In this document: piece by piece, positions 9,136 to 17,070 of the stretch | How positions within the stretch are numbered: position 1 is the first letter of the stretch | Layout: each line of letters opens with the position of its first letter | Source of the DNA: an uncultured Gilliamella sp. | GTDB lineage: Bacteria; Pseudomonadota; Gammaproteobacteria; Enterobacterales; Orbaceae | Assembly: GCA_946480175.1 (NCBI GenBank) | Contig: CAMLIK010000008.1 | Span: 1 to 53,615, forward strand | Direction: 5' to 3' | DNA: 53,615 nt | Notes under the pieces: model-generated | What the model was told of the DNA's origin: nothing | What the model saw: the letters and a program-made list of their open reading frames with translations, nothing else | The model's database searches: none | Program-made: the position numbers and the translations under genes

Positions 9136-9155
9136 AACTGTATATATTTACAGTA
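9136..9155 (-). promoter_or_regulatory. LexA (SOS) box
   Basis: AACTGTATATATTTACAGTA matches the enterobacterial LexA consensus TACTGTATATATATACAGTA at 18 of 20 positions, including all of CTGT-N8-ACAG. It lies 14 bp upstream of the radical SAM start and directly downstream of a minus-strand TATAAT (complement of 9155-9160) with TTGCGA 16 bp further up (complement of 9177-9182). LexA bound here would cover the transcription start. Confidence 0.85.
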
Positions 9156-9349
9156 TTATAGCGATTTTATGTGTCTTCGCAAGTAAATAATCAGATCACA
9201 AATAACAAAAAGTTGCTAATAAAACTGCATTTATACCTAATTTATCAAGCTTGCATTAATAAAATGTAAAAATGATGAAAGTTATTGGTTATTTATTTCA
9301 TTAACCTCATCTTAATTAAAAATCAAAAAATAAAATCAATTATAGGGTA

Positions 9350-9378
9350 TTGTTCAGCTTACAAGTGTACGCTATAAT
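9350..9378 (+). promoter_or_regulatory. fabB promoter with FabR-like operator in the spacer
   Basis: TTGTTC (9350-9355) and TATAAT (9373-9378) are separated by 17 bp. The spacer holds an 18-bp imperfect palindrome at 9356-9373, AGCTTACAAGTGTACGCT, of the form AGCnTACAnnTGTAnGCT. That is the type of site bound by FabR, which represses unsaturated fatty acid genes in enterics. Binding there would block RNA polymerase. The palindrome and promoter are seen; assignment to FabR is inference. Confidence 0.65.
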
Positions 9379-9427
9379 CAGACCAATTTTTCATACGAAG
9401 CCAGTTAACTTAGGAGTAGAGCATTAG

Positions 9428-10639
9428 ATGAAACGTGTAGTAATTACGGGATTAGGTATTCTTTCAAGTATCGGGAATAATACCAAAGAGGTTTTAGAAT
9501 CGTTGAGAGTGGGCCGAAGCGGTATTACTTTCTCCCAAGAAATGAAAGATAGCGGAATGCGTAGTCATGTTTGCGGTAATGTTAAATTAGATACTACTGG
9601 ACTTATCGATCGCAAAGTTGTCCGTTTTATGAATGATGCTTCTATTTATGGTTATCTTGCTCTACAACAAGCAATCGAAGATGCAAAATTAACCCCAGAA
9701 CAAGTATCGAATCCTCGAACCGGTCTTATCGCTGGTTATGGTGGTTCAACCAAAACCCAATACAATGTCGTTGCTGGAATGAAAGAGAAAGGTTTACGCG
9801 GAGTTGGTCCATACGCGGTAACTAAATCAATGTCATCAGCAATATCAGCCTGTTTAGCAACACCATTTAAAATTAAAGGTGTTAGCTACTCAATGACGTC
9901 TGCTTGTGCAACATCGGTACACTGTATTGGTCATGCTGCGGAACTTATCCAACTTGGTAAACAAGACGTTGTTTTTGCCGGTGGTGGTGAAGAACTATGT
10001 TGGGAAATGTCATGCGAATTTGACGCAATGGGTGCATTATCAACCAAATACAACGATACACCAGAAAAAGCATCACGTGCTTATGATAGAAACCGTGACG
10101 GTTTCGTTATTGCTGGCGGTGCTGGAATGGTGGTTGTTGAAGAACTTGAACACGCCCTTGCTCGTGGCGCACATATTTATGGTGAGCTAGTTGGTTATGG
10201 CGCAACATCTGACGGTTATGACATGGTTGCACCATCAGGAGAAGGGGCTATGCGTTGTATGCAGCTTGCTATTCAAGATCTGGATGGACCAGTTGATTAT
10301 ATCAATACCCACGGGACTTCGACGCCAGTTGGTGACGTTAAAGAATTATGGGCTATTAAACAAGTATTTGGTGATAACATCCCGGCTATATCTTCAACTA
10401 AATCAATGACAGGTCATTCATTAAGTGCCACTGGTGCACAAGAGTTGATTTATTCACTACTTATGCTTGAACACGGCTTTATTACACCAAGTATCAATAT
10501 TGACGAACTTGCAGATGAAGCAGTAGGAATGAACATTATCACCGAACCAACCGAGCGTGAATTAACGACAGTCATGTCAAATAGCTTCGGTTTTGGTGGT
10601 ACCAATGCTTCAATTGTAATGAAAAAATATAAAGCATAA
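9428..10639 (+). CDS. fabB: 3-oxoacyl-[acyl-carrier-protein] synthase I
   Basis: Cytoplasmic KAS I condensing enzyme that elongates acyl-ACP with malonyl-ACP and is needed to extend the unsaturated branch of fatty acid synthesis. The catalytic triad is visible: Cys160 in TSACATS, His295 in NTHGTSTP and His330 in [10 protein letters not shown], each three less than in E. coli FabB. The C-terminal [10 protein letters not shown] is intact. Length 403 versus 406. A ribosome site (TTAGGAG) precedes the ATG. Monocistronic, with a terminator at 10668-10698. Confidence 0.97.
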   Translation: MKRVVITGLGILSSIGNNTKEVLESLRVGRSGITFSQEMKDSGMRSHVCGNVKLDTTGLIDRKVVRFMNDASIYGYLALQQAIEDAKLTPEQVSNPRTGLIAGYGGSTKTQYNVVAGMKEKGLRGVGPYAVTKSMSSAISACLATPFKIKGVSYSMTSACATSVHCIGHAAELIQLGKQDVVFAGGGEELCWEMSCEFDAMGALSTKYNDTPEKASRAYDRNRDGFVIAGGAGMVVVEELEHALARGAHIYGELVGYGATSDGYDMVAPSGEGAMRCMQLAIQDLDGPVDYINTHGTSTPVGDVKELWAIKQVFGDNIPAISSTKSMTGHSLSATGAQELIYSLLMLEHGFITPSINIDELADEAVGMNIITEPTERELTTVMSNSFGFGGTNASIVMKKYKA

Positions 10640-10667
10640 AGCCTGTTTTTATGTAAATCTAATTCAT

Positions 10668-10702
10668 AAACCGCACTCGCCATTGGTGAGTGCGGTTTTT
10701 AT
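10668..10702 (+). terminator. Terminator after fabB
   Basis: An 11-bp stem (AAACCGCACTC / GAGTGCGGTTT) with a 9-nt loop, followed by a T-run. It may also serve the minus-strand glnQ remnant that ends at 10743. Confidence 0.9.
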
Positions 10703-10742
10703 GGCAGATTGTTTTAATCAATCAAATGGTAAATGAGGCTGG

Positions 10743-11000
10743 TTATAATACTTTACTTAAAAACAATTGGGTTCTTTCATTTTGTGGTTGAGTGAAGATT
10801 TGCTCAGGCGAACCTTGTTCTTGAATAATACCCTGATCGATAAAAATAACCCGAGTCGACATCTCTCTGGCAAACCCCATTTCATGGGTTACCACCACCA
10901 TCGTCATTCCCTCTTGAGCAAGTGATTTCATTACCGCTAATACCTCACCAACTAGTTCAAGATCAAGCGCCGAAGTTGGTTCGTCAAGAAGCATTATCAA
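10743..11000 (-). pseudogene. glnQ: Truncated polar amino acid ABC transporter ATPase (GlnQ-like), C-terminal third
   Basis: Only the last 85 or so residues of an ATPase of about 240 remain. The piece starts at Walker B ([10 protein letters not shown]) and includes the D-loop and the H-loop ([10 protein letters not shown]), ending [11 protein letters not shown] as GlnQ-type proteins do. Walker A, the Q-loop and the ABC signature are absent, as are the permease and binding-protein genes. The break point lies just 5-15 bp from a copied transporter tail and about 190 bp from the 142-bp tandem repeats, so a deletion or rearrangement removed the rest. Not functional. Confidence 0.85.
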
Positions 11001-11004
11001 TTGT

Positions 11005-11095
11005 GAAAAAAATACTCAAAATTAGTTTGGTATTTTTCTATCATTTCTCATCATTATCCATGGTTTAAATATTCGTTTTTGAAAACGATTAACAT
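11005..11095 (-). repeat. Diverged copy of the MFS gene tail plus terminator
   Basis: This segment aligns, at roughly three-quarters identity by eye, with 11729-11815, the end and terminator of the MFS remnant. Read on the minus strand it ends in codons for K-T-N-I-stop (the MFS remnant ends K-M-N-I-stop), then a hairpin AAATACCAAAC / GAGTATTT with a seven-T run. It looks like the last few codons and terminator of a lost paralogous transporter. Confidence 0.55.
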
Positions 11096-11193
11096 GGCGA
11101 AGCTTATCATTGTCTACAGTATTATCCACCTCTCCTACAAATAACTTAATAGTTTAAATACTTTTTTAGACCATAGTAATTTACTGGGATTTT

Positions 11194-11651
11194 TTGTAAA
11201 AATAATTGAGGAGTCTATACCATCTAACTAAAATCATGCTTATTGCCATTAGAAATATCATCTCTATTTCTGCCCAAAATAATCTAATAGCTCAAAAATT
11301 CATTGAGATCATTGTGATTTAGATTTACCGAGGTATTGTAAAAATAATTGAGGAGTCTATACCATCTAACTAAAATCATGCTTATTGCCATTAGAAATAT
11401 CATCTCTATTTCTGCCCAAAATAATCTAATAGCTCAAAAATTCATTGAGATCATTGTGATTTAGATTTACCGAGGTATTGTAAAAATAATTGAGGAGTCT
11501 ATACCATCTAACTAAAATCATGCTTATTGCCATTAGAAATATCATCTCTATTTCTGCCCAAAATAATCTAATAGCTCAAAAATTCATTGAGATCATTGTG
11601 ATTTAGATTTACCGAGGTATTGTAAAAATAATTGAGGAGTCTATACCATCT
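11194..11651. repeat. Tandem array of a 142-bp unit, 3.2 copies
   Basis: A 142-bp unit is repeated head to tail three times (starts 11194, 11336 and 11478), and a fourth partial copy of 32 bp ends at 11651. The full copies are identical as far as I can read. Each contains a perfect hairpin AGAAATA-TCATCTC-TATTTCT (first copy at 11251-11271). No open reading frame of note spans the unit. It sits in a deletion scar between broken transporter genes. Flanks 11096-11193 and 11652-11728 show nothing else. Confidence 0.92.
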
Positions 11652-11732
11652 CGTTAATTATAAGGGGGATATTTTTACGCTTTTTAATTATTTATCATTC
11701 AATTATATTAAATTAACCTTACTTAAAGACGC

Positions 11733-11763
11733 AAAAAAATACTCAAACTAGGTTTGAATATTT
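11733..11763 (-). terminator. Terminator after the MFS remnant
   Basis: On the minus strand AAATATTCAAAC pairs with GTTTGAGTATTT (one mismatch) around a short loop and is followed by a seven-T run. It lies about 30 bp past the stop of the MFS remnant. Confidence 0.75.
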
Positions 11764-11791
11764 TCGGTTACCGCCCATCATTTTCGATATG

Positions 11792-12431
11792 TTAGATATT
11801 CATCTTTTTGATAAAAAAGGTCAATATAGCTGAGCTAATTAACGCTATTACCATAAATAAAAAGGCATGATTATAACCACCATTGGCATTATCAATAAGA
11901 AATCCGATGATAAACGGTGATAATACGCCAGCGACTTGTCCACCAAAATTAACAATGCTTGAGGCTTTGCCCATAATTTCCGGTGGGATCATGTGCATTA
12001 ACATAAGCTGGAAAATAAGTAGCAATGGTTTTCCAAGATGAAGCTGGAAAACAGCCTTCACCGGCACCGAACATAAATCGAGTTAACAACATTAAAGGCA
12101 ATACATAGATAAGACCAGTAAAGAGAGTAAATATTGGCCACCAAATAATGGCAAAAGCCATCACTTTACGCGAACCAAATTTATCCGATAGATAGCCACC
12201 GGGAATTTGAAACAGTGCATAACCAATAAAGAAGGCACTGATAATAGAACCTTGCACTGTCTTATCAATACCAAGGTCGTGACCAATAAAAGGCAATGAT
12301 ACATTCATGACCATGCGATCAAGAAAAGAAAGTAACCAACCTGACCATAATAGTAATAAGATGGTATACCGCCCTTTCCATTTTTTTTGCTTATACCCAG
12401 AGGTAGGAATTTTAGTATTTAACTCATTCAT
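11792..12431 (-). pseudogene. MFS transporter remnant (internal deletion and frameshift)
   Basis: The N-terminal piece from 12431 (MNELNTKIPTSGYKQKKWKG...) has the hallmarks of an anion:cation symporter-type MFS protein: SFLDRMVMNVSLPFI, GGYLSDKFGSRKV and GAGEGCFPASSWKTIATYFP. It then shifts frame near 12000-12070. The other frame carries a C-terminal end (PEIMGKASSIVNFGGQVAGVL ... FFIKKMNI). Together they cover about 215 residues where about 430 are expected, so about 200 residues of the middle were deleted and the joint is out of frame. It lies downstream of the allFGHS-pucG operon on the same strand and may once have carried a related substrate, but that is a guess. Confidence 0.85.
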
Positions 12432-12647
12432 ATGATTTCCTTAAATAGTCTCATCCCAATTAATTTGAAAAAAGTTAACCTTTTTCGCTATATTTTTTTA
12501 ACTACACTTTTTAACTGTGATATTCTTTTAATAATTTGCTTCGAATTGAGTTAACAAATTACTATTTATCGTTGTAAATCAAATGTTCAAAAATCCAATG
12601 GTTATAATTCCGTTCACTTTAGTGAACTTTTATTATTATTATATTTA

Positions 12648-13880
12648 CTATTTGTTATAAACGTTCCAAGCCGCTTGTAACCCAGCACCTTGTGTAGTTT
12701 TAAAACCAACACGATTTAATACAGCTTCAAAAGCGGTTAATGTTTGCATAACACAAGATTTTCTAGCATTATAGCCCATAGTTCCGATGCGCCATACATT
12801 GCCTTTAAGCGGACCAAATGAAGCACCGATTTCAATACCAAAATCATTTAGCATTAAATTACGAACTTCTAGATCGTTGATATGTTCCGGGCGAACAACA
12901 CCAACAACGTTATTCATTTTGTGATTTAGATCACCAAACAATTTAAGTCCCATGGCTTGTAAACCCGCAACCATCGCCGCACCATTAATACGGTGACGTT
13001 CAATGACATTATCAAGACCTTCTTGCAACACAATTCGCGCACATTCGCGTGCAGCGTAAAGCATTGAAGTCGCTTCGGTATGATGGTTAATACGTTCTGA
13101 ACTCCAGTAACGGATAATCATATCGATATCAAAGTAGTTAGAGTAAATCATCTCATCTCGACCACCTTCATCATTATCCGCTCGAATACCTAGTTCAACA
13201 CATTTACGTGCTTGGATGATTTCGACCATTTTTGGACTTAGCGTAAGTGGGGCAACTCCGGGAGGTCCACTCAAACATTTTTGTAAGCTAACTGATACCC
13301 CATCAAGTTGCCATTTATCAACTTCTAGTGGATTACCTACAATTGATGCAGTTGCATCCACATAAGACAATACCCCATAACGGCGACAAATTTCACCAAT
13401 TTTATCTAATGGTTGTAATAATGTGGTTGAGGTATCACCTTGCACACAAAGTAAGAGTTTTGGTTTAACTTTTTTAATCGCATCTTCGATCATATTAGGA
13501 TCAAACACTTCGCCCCATGGCACTTCAATAGTATGCACATCAGCACGACAACGGTGGGCAATTTCACAAAGTAATAGACCAAATCGACCAAATACTGGCA
13601 CTAACACTTTATCGCCCGGTTTAATTGTGGACACAAGAACCGCTTCAATACCAGCTCTTGCGGTGCCATCAATAACAAACGTTTGTTCATTTTTGGTTCT
13701 GAAGATATCCCGATAAAGGGACATAGTTTGATTCATATAATCAGTCATAACTGGGTCAAACTGACCAATTAAAGGTGCCGCCATCGCTCGAGTCACACGT
13801 GGATCAGCATTGATTGGACCCGGTCCCATTAATAGTCGCGTAGGCGGATTAATTTGGTCATATTTATCTAGATCTAACAT
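12648..13880 (-). CDS. pucG: (S)-ureidoglycine--glyoxylate aminotransferase
   Basis: PLP-dependent fold-type I aminotransferase of the PucG group. It transfers the amino group of ureidoglycine to glyoxylate, giving oxalurate and glycine. The PLP lysine is Lys201 in SLQKCLSGPPG. Gln40 (LIGQFDP) and the Asn before HHTE (Asn265) correspond to the two residues that, as I recall, distinguish PucG from ordinary alanine/serine-glyoxylate aminotransferases. Length 410 versus about 416. An in-frame ATG at 13934 exists, but AAAGGA just before ATG 13880 and the homology start (MLDLDKY) favour 13880. It is last in the allFGH-allS-pucG operon, which supports the ureide role. Confidence 0.85.
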   Translation of the reverse strand: MLDLDKYDQINPPTRLLMGPGPINADPRVTRAMAAPLIGQFDPVMTDYMNQTMSLYRDIFRTKNEQTFVIDGTARAGIEAVLVSTIKPGDKVLVPVFGRFGLLLCEIAHRCRADVHTIEVPWGEVFDPNMIEDAIKKVKPKLLLCVQGDTSTTLLQPLDKIGEICRRYGVLSYVDATASIVGNPLEVDKWQLDGVSVSLQKCLSGPPGVAPLTLSPKMVEIIQARKCVELGIRADNDEGGRDEMIYSNYFDIDMIIRYWSSERINHHTEATSMLYAARECARIVLQEGLDNVIERHRINGAAMVAGLQAMGLKLFGDLNHKMNNVVGVVRPEHINDLEVRNLMLNDFGIEIGASFGPLKGNVWRIGTMGYNARKSCVMQTLTAFEAVLNRVGFKTTQGAGLQAAWNVYNK

Positions 13881-13930
13881 TATTTTTTCCTTTGTTAATA
13901 TCGAGTTAATTAGTTGATGATGACACTGAT

Positions 13931-14854
13931 TCATCTTTTTTTATCTATATTTTTTAAAAAACTGTTGGCAATGGGATGATGAAATTTAAATAGATTCACA
14001 ATTTCATTCATCACTTTGCCCATATGTGATTTTTTCCAAGCTAATGACAGTGGTGATGGTTTACGTTCATTGACCACTTTACAGGCTATCAATTCACCTG
14101 ACTCTAAATACGATTGGCAAATTGATTTTGGTAAAAAGCCAATACCTAATCCTCTTAAATGGCATGCTAACTTGGTGCTAATATTTGGCACAATAATCTC
14201 GGATTGACTTGGTAGTAACCACGCTACTCGCTTATTCATATGAACAGAAGTATCCTCAACATTAATTGCTGGGTACTTGCGTAAGCTATCATTAGATAAC
14301 GCGCCATCAATTTGCGTAATGGGATGATGTTTAGCCGCCACAAACACCCAACTTAGTTCACCGAGTGGTAAGATATTAATCATGGTATCAAGCGATTCGG
14401 TACCCGTTGCGCCAATCGCTAAATGACATTCACCATGCAATAATGAATCCCACACCCCCATATAAACTTGTCGATTGATATTGAAAGTTGTAAAAGGGAA
14501 TTTTTCTTTTAAAAATGTTAATAACTCGGTTACCGCTTCAACATCATATAATAGATTATTAATGGTAATGTTAATTTTACGCTCAACACCATCTCGAATT
14601 TGCTGTAATTCATCGGGCATAGTTGATAACCAAAGTAACCATTGGCTACATTGTTCATAAAGATGTTGTCCTGCTAGCGTTAGTGTCACGGTTCGTGTGG
14701 TACGCTCAAAAAGCTGAGTATTGAGATCCGCTTCCAATGATTTAATACGATAACTAATGGCCGCTGGTGTTTTGTAAAGTAGCTTAGCCGCTTTTGAAAA
14801 GCTATTGCTCTCAACTACTTTTATAAAGGTTCGCATAGTTTCGGTATCTAACAT
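13931..14854 (-). CDS. allS: LysR-type activator of ureide genes AllS
   Basis: Transcription regulator with an N-terminal winged HTH (about residues 1-60, SFSKAAKLLYKTPAAISYRI) and a LysR effector domain. It follows E. coli AllS almost continuously: LSTMPDELQQIRDGVERKIN, ITINNLLYD, QVYMGVWDSLLHGE, SEIIVPNISTKLACHL, GIGFLPKSICQS and PSPLSLAWKKS. AllS activates allantoin-degradation genes under anaerobic conditions. Length 307. It starts 3 bp after the allH stop and pucG begins about 50 bp after its own stop, so it sits inside the operon it probably controls. Likely sites are the dyads at 18803-19103. Confidence 0.9.
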   Translation of the reverse strand: MLDTETMRTFIKVVESNSFSKAAKLLYKTPAAISYRIKSLEADLNTQLFERTTRTVTLTLAGQHLYEQCSQWLLWLSTMPDELQQIRDGVERKINITINNLLYDVEAVTELLTFLKEKFPFTTFNINRQVYMGVWDSLLHGECHLAIGATGTESLDTMINILPLGELSWVFVAAKHHPITQIDGALSNDSLRKYPAINVEDTSVHMNKRVAWLLPSQSEIIVPNISTKLACHLRGLGIGFLPKSICQSYLESGELIACKVVNERKPSPLSLAWKKSHMGKVMNEIVNLFKFHHPIANSFLKNIDKKR

Positions 14855-14857
14855 GAT

Positions 14858-15796
14858 TTAATCCCTTAAAACAAAACGATCTATACCTAACCATATACCA
14901 AGTAACAAATCGGATCCAGAGGTGTGACCATAATTCACTAAATTTTTTATTGATGAATGGTGATAATTATGTTTTTCAAATGATTTAATCACTTGTTGCA
15001 CCAATAAAGAAAATTTTCCTTGCAGTGCATAAGTCAAAAAACTAACACTCACCTTAGTAGTTAATAAATCTAATGGCAATGGCTCAAAGGCTAATTTTAG
15101 TTGTCGCATTTGCGTGGTAAAACGATGATCGCCAGAAATAACTGCCAATATGCCGACAATAATATCATCAAAACTTGGGGTTAAACCCGGTCCTAAACCA
15201 ATAAACGGTGTAATATCATCAGCGTTGCCATTCATTAAATTATTCATAGTGCTACATAACATTTCAAGTTGCGGTGGATACTCGCCACTTAAATTATTGC
15301 TCAATTCACCAAATAAACCGGTTGGTTGGTTAATTTGCTTTAACAAACTGGCAATATCGGATTTATTAATTAATAAATGACTTTTAAGAGTTAACTGACA
15401 AACATGTGTTGCAAGTGAAATGAGATATAGCCCAATTTGAAGTTCGCCTGTTGGTAATTGATAAAGCGGTATCTCACCATCCAATAAAAACGTTAAAAGG
15501 TCATCAAAATCAGATGATTTAAGCACCATGCCCATAGGCGATAAGCCACTATTATAACGATGAATGGTGATTAATCGCTGATTTGGAGTAATTAAATTAA
15601 TAGTTTGCGGATGAGTACTAAAAAGTGACAACTCACCCGCTTCTATCGGAATATCTGCACTAACTAAAAGAGGTTTGATAATATGCGTTGCTTGCGCTAT
15701 AGCACGCGGTTGAAAAAGCTCAACAGCGTGCATATTTGGTTGCGCCTGATTAATCGGCTTATTTAAGCATTCATCATCGGCATATAGCAAACTCAT
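14858..15796 (-). CDS. allH: Oxamate carbamoyltransferase subunit AllH (YlbF, DUF2877)
   Basis: 312-residue DUF2877 protein. The family signature FIGLGPGLTPSFDDIIVGIL is intact, and the C-terminal NYGHTSGSDLLLGIWLGI segment is also typical. E. coli YlbF (AllH) is part of the three-gene oxamate carbamoyltransferase AllF-AllG-AllH, which splits oxalurate with phosphate into oxamate and carbamoyl phosphate. It starts 3 bp downstream of allG and is longer than the E. coli protein (about 271). Its catalytic part in the complex is not well defined. Confidence 0.87.
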   Translation of the reverse strand: MSLLYADDECLNKPINQAQPNMHAVELFQPRAIAQATHIIKPLLVSADIPIEAGELSLFSTHPQTINLITPNQRLITIHRYNSGLSPMGMVLKSSDFDDLLTFLLDGEIPLYQLPTGELQIGLYLISLATHVCQLTLKSHLLINKSDIASLLKQINQPTGLFGELSNNLSGEYPPQLEMLCSTMNNLMNGNADDITPFIGLGPGLTPSFDDIIVGILAVISGDHRFTTQMRQLKLAFEPLPLDLLTTKVSVSFLTYALQGKFSLLVQQVIKSFEKHNYHHSSIKNLVNYGHTSGSDLLLGIWLGIDRFVLRD

Positions 15797-15799
15797 AAT

Positions 15800-17059
15800 C
15801 TACACTTCTAGTTTTTTGGCTAATGCCTCGAGTGCTTTTTCAAAACAGGCTAACGGTGCTCTAACTGTTCCTGCGCCAATTTGACCTATACCGGCTTGTT
15901 TATGGGCAATACCAGTATTAATCAGTGGTGTGATCCCCGTTTCAACAACCAGACGAAGATCTAAGCCTAAACAGCATCCTTGAAAGTTCCATGAGGGAAT
16001 TTGCAGCAACATATTATGGTCTAGATAAATTTCACTCATCTCTTCAGATACTTCAAATGCGGCATCTGTACCACCCGCGCCAACAAAGCGAGTTACTCCC
16101 GGCGCAGCGACCATCGCCGCACCGCCAATTCCAAAGGTTTCAGTGATGGCACTATCACCGATATCTGGGTTAGCATCTTGTTGCGAATAGCCGGTAAAGA
16201 ACAGACCTTGCGGTGTATTCACTGGAGCAGTGAACCATTGATCGCCAAGTCCACTGACTTTAATACCAAATTCTTTACCATTACGCGTCATTGCGGTAAC
16301 AATAGTCCCTTCTTTAATTTGCGCCGCGCTATCCATAATGGATTTACAAAATGCCATCGCCACATTTAGGAAGAACTGATCTGTCACGCTTAAAAAGCTA
16401 AAGATTTTTTCCATTTCTGCTTTACTGCGGTCAAGTAAAATTAATTTTGGAGAAAGTGTTCTTAATAATAACGCTGAAGCGGCAATATTACGTTGATGGA
16501 ATTCATCGCCCATGGTTATGGCTTGCGCCATCAAAGCGGTTAAATCGATACCATTATCAAACAGCTTTAAAGCATCGTTTAAGGCTGGTCCTAATGACTC
16601 TTTCATCCAACGATGACGATCTAACACCTCTTGACCATAAGCACCGAAACGCATTACTTTACCAATACCTTCGTTTAAATTGCAGTAGGCGCGATTACCA
16701 TGGGTTACATTTTCAACCACAATCATTGGCATATTGGCTGAGGTTATGCCCCCCATCGGACCAACCGCATTAACAGAGTGACAAGGAATAAATTCGACTT
16801 GGCCTGATTCTAATAACTGCAAAGCTTGTTTTTCATCTTGCGCCCAGCCTTCAAACAAGCAGGCACCGATACAAGCCCCTTGCATTGGTCCAGTCATATC
16901 ATGCCAAACAATCGGCGGACCAGCATGTAAAAGTTTTTTACCTTGCGCTAAGGTTGGTACGGCTTCTTTCGCAGCAACAACGCCTATCCAATGTGGTCTA
17001 GCCGCTTTAATTCGTTCAATAATTTTTTGGTTTGCTTCATTTATTGCGGTGCTTAACAT
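15800..17059 (-). CDS. allG: Oxamate carbamoyltransferase subunit AllG (YlbE, DUF1116)
   Basis: 419 residues, the same length as E. coli YlbE, of the DUF1116 family. Conserved blocks include WIGVVAAKEAVP, GPPIVWHDMTGPMQGA, NLNEGIGKVMRFGAYG and GGAAMVAAPGVTRFVGAGG. It works with FdrA/AllF and AllH in carbamoyl transfer from oxalurate. It follows allF by 11 bp and precedes allH by 3 bp, so the subunits should be made together in the cytoplasm. Confidence 0.9.
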   Translation of the reverse strand: MLSTAINEANQKIIERIKAARPHWIGVVAAKEAVPTLAQGKKLLHAGPPIVWHDMTGPMQGACIGACLFEGWAQDEKQALQLLESGQVEFIPCHSVNAVGPMGGITSANMPMIVVENVTHGNRAYCNLNEGIGKVMRFGAYGQEVLDRHRWMKESLGPALNDALKLFDNGIDLTALMAQAITMGDEFHQRNIAASALLLRTLSPKLILLDRSKAEMEKIFSFLSVTDQFFLNVAMAFCKSIMDSAAQIKEGTIVTAMTRNGKEFGIKVSGLGDQWFTAPVNTPQGLFFTGYSQQDANPDIGDSAITETFGIGGAAMVAAPGVTRFVGAGGTDAAFEVSEEMSEIYLDHNMLLQIPSWNFQGCCLGLDLRLVVETGITPLINTGIAHKQAGIGQIGAGTVRAPLACFEKALEALAKKLEV

Positions 17060-17070
17060 ATCAAAACCTC

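Noticed and set aside
9371..9395. A possible FadR site upstream of fabB (ATCAGACCAAT)
   Set aside because: Only a half-match to the FadR consensus; the adjacent palindrome explains the region better.
12612..12627. GTTCAC-TTTA-GTGAAC hairpin after pucG
   Set aside because: The T-rich tail is on the plus strand while the flanking genes run on the minus strand, so it is not called as their terminator.
13423..13716. A 97-codon plus-strand open frame
   Set aside because: Antisense to pucG, with no start signals or homology.
16447..16773. A 108-codon plus-strand open frame
   Set aside because: It lies antisense inside allG, which has clear homology; it has no family features.
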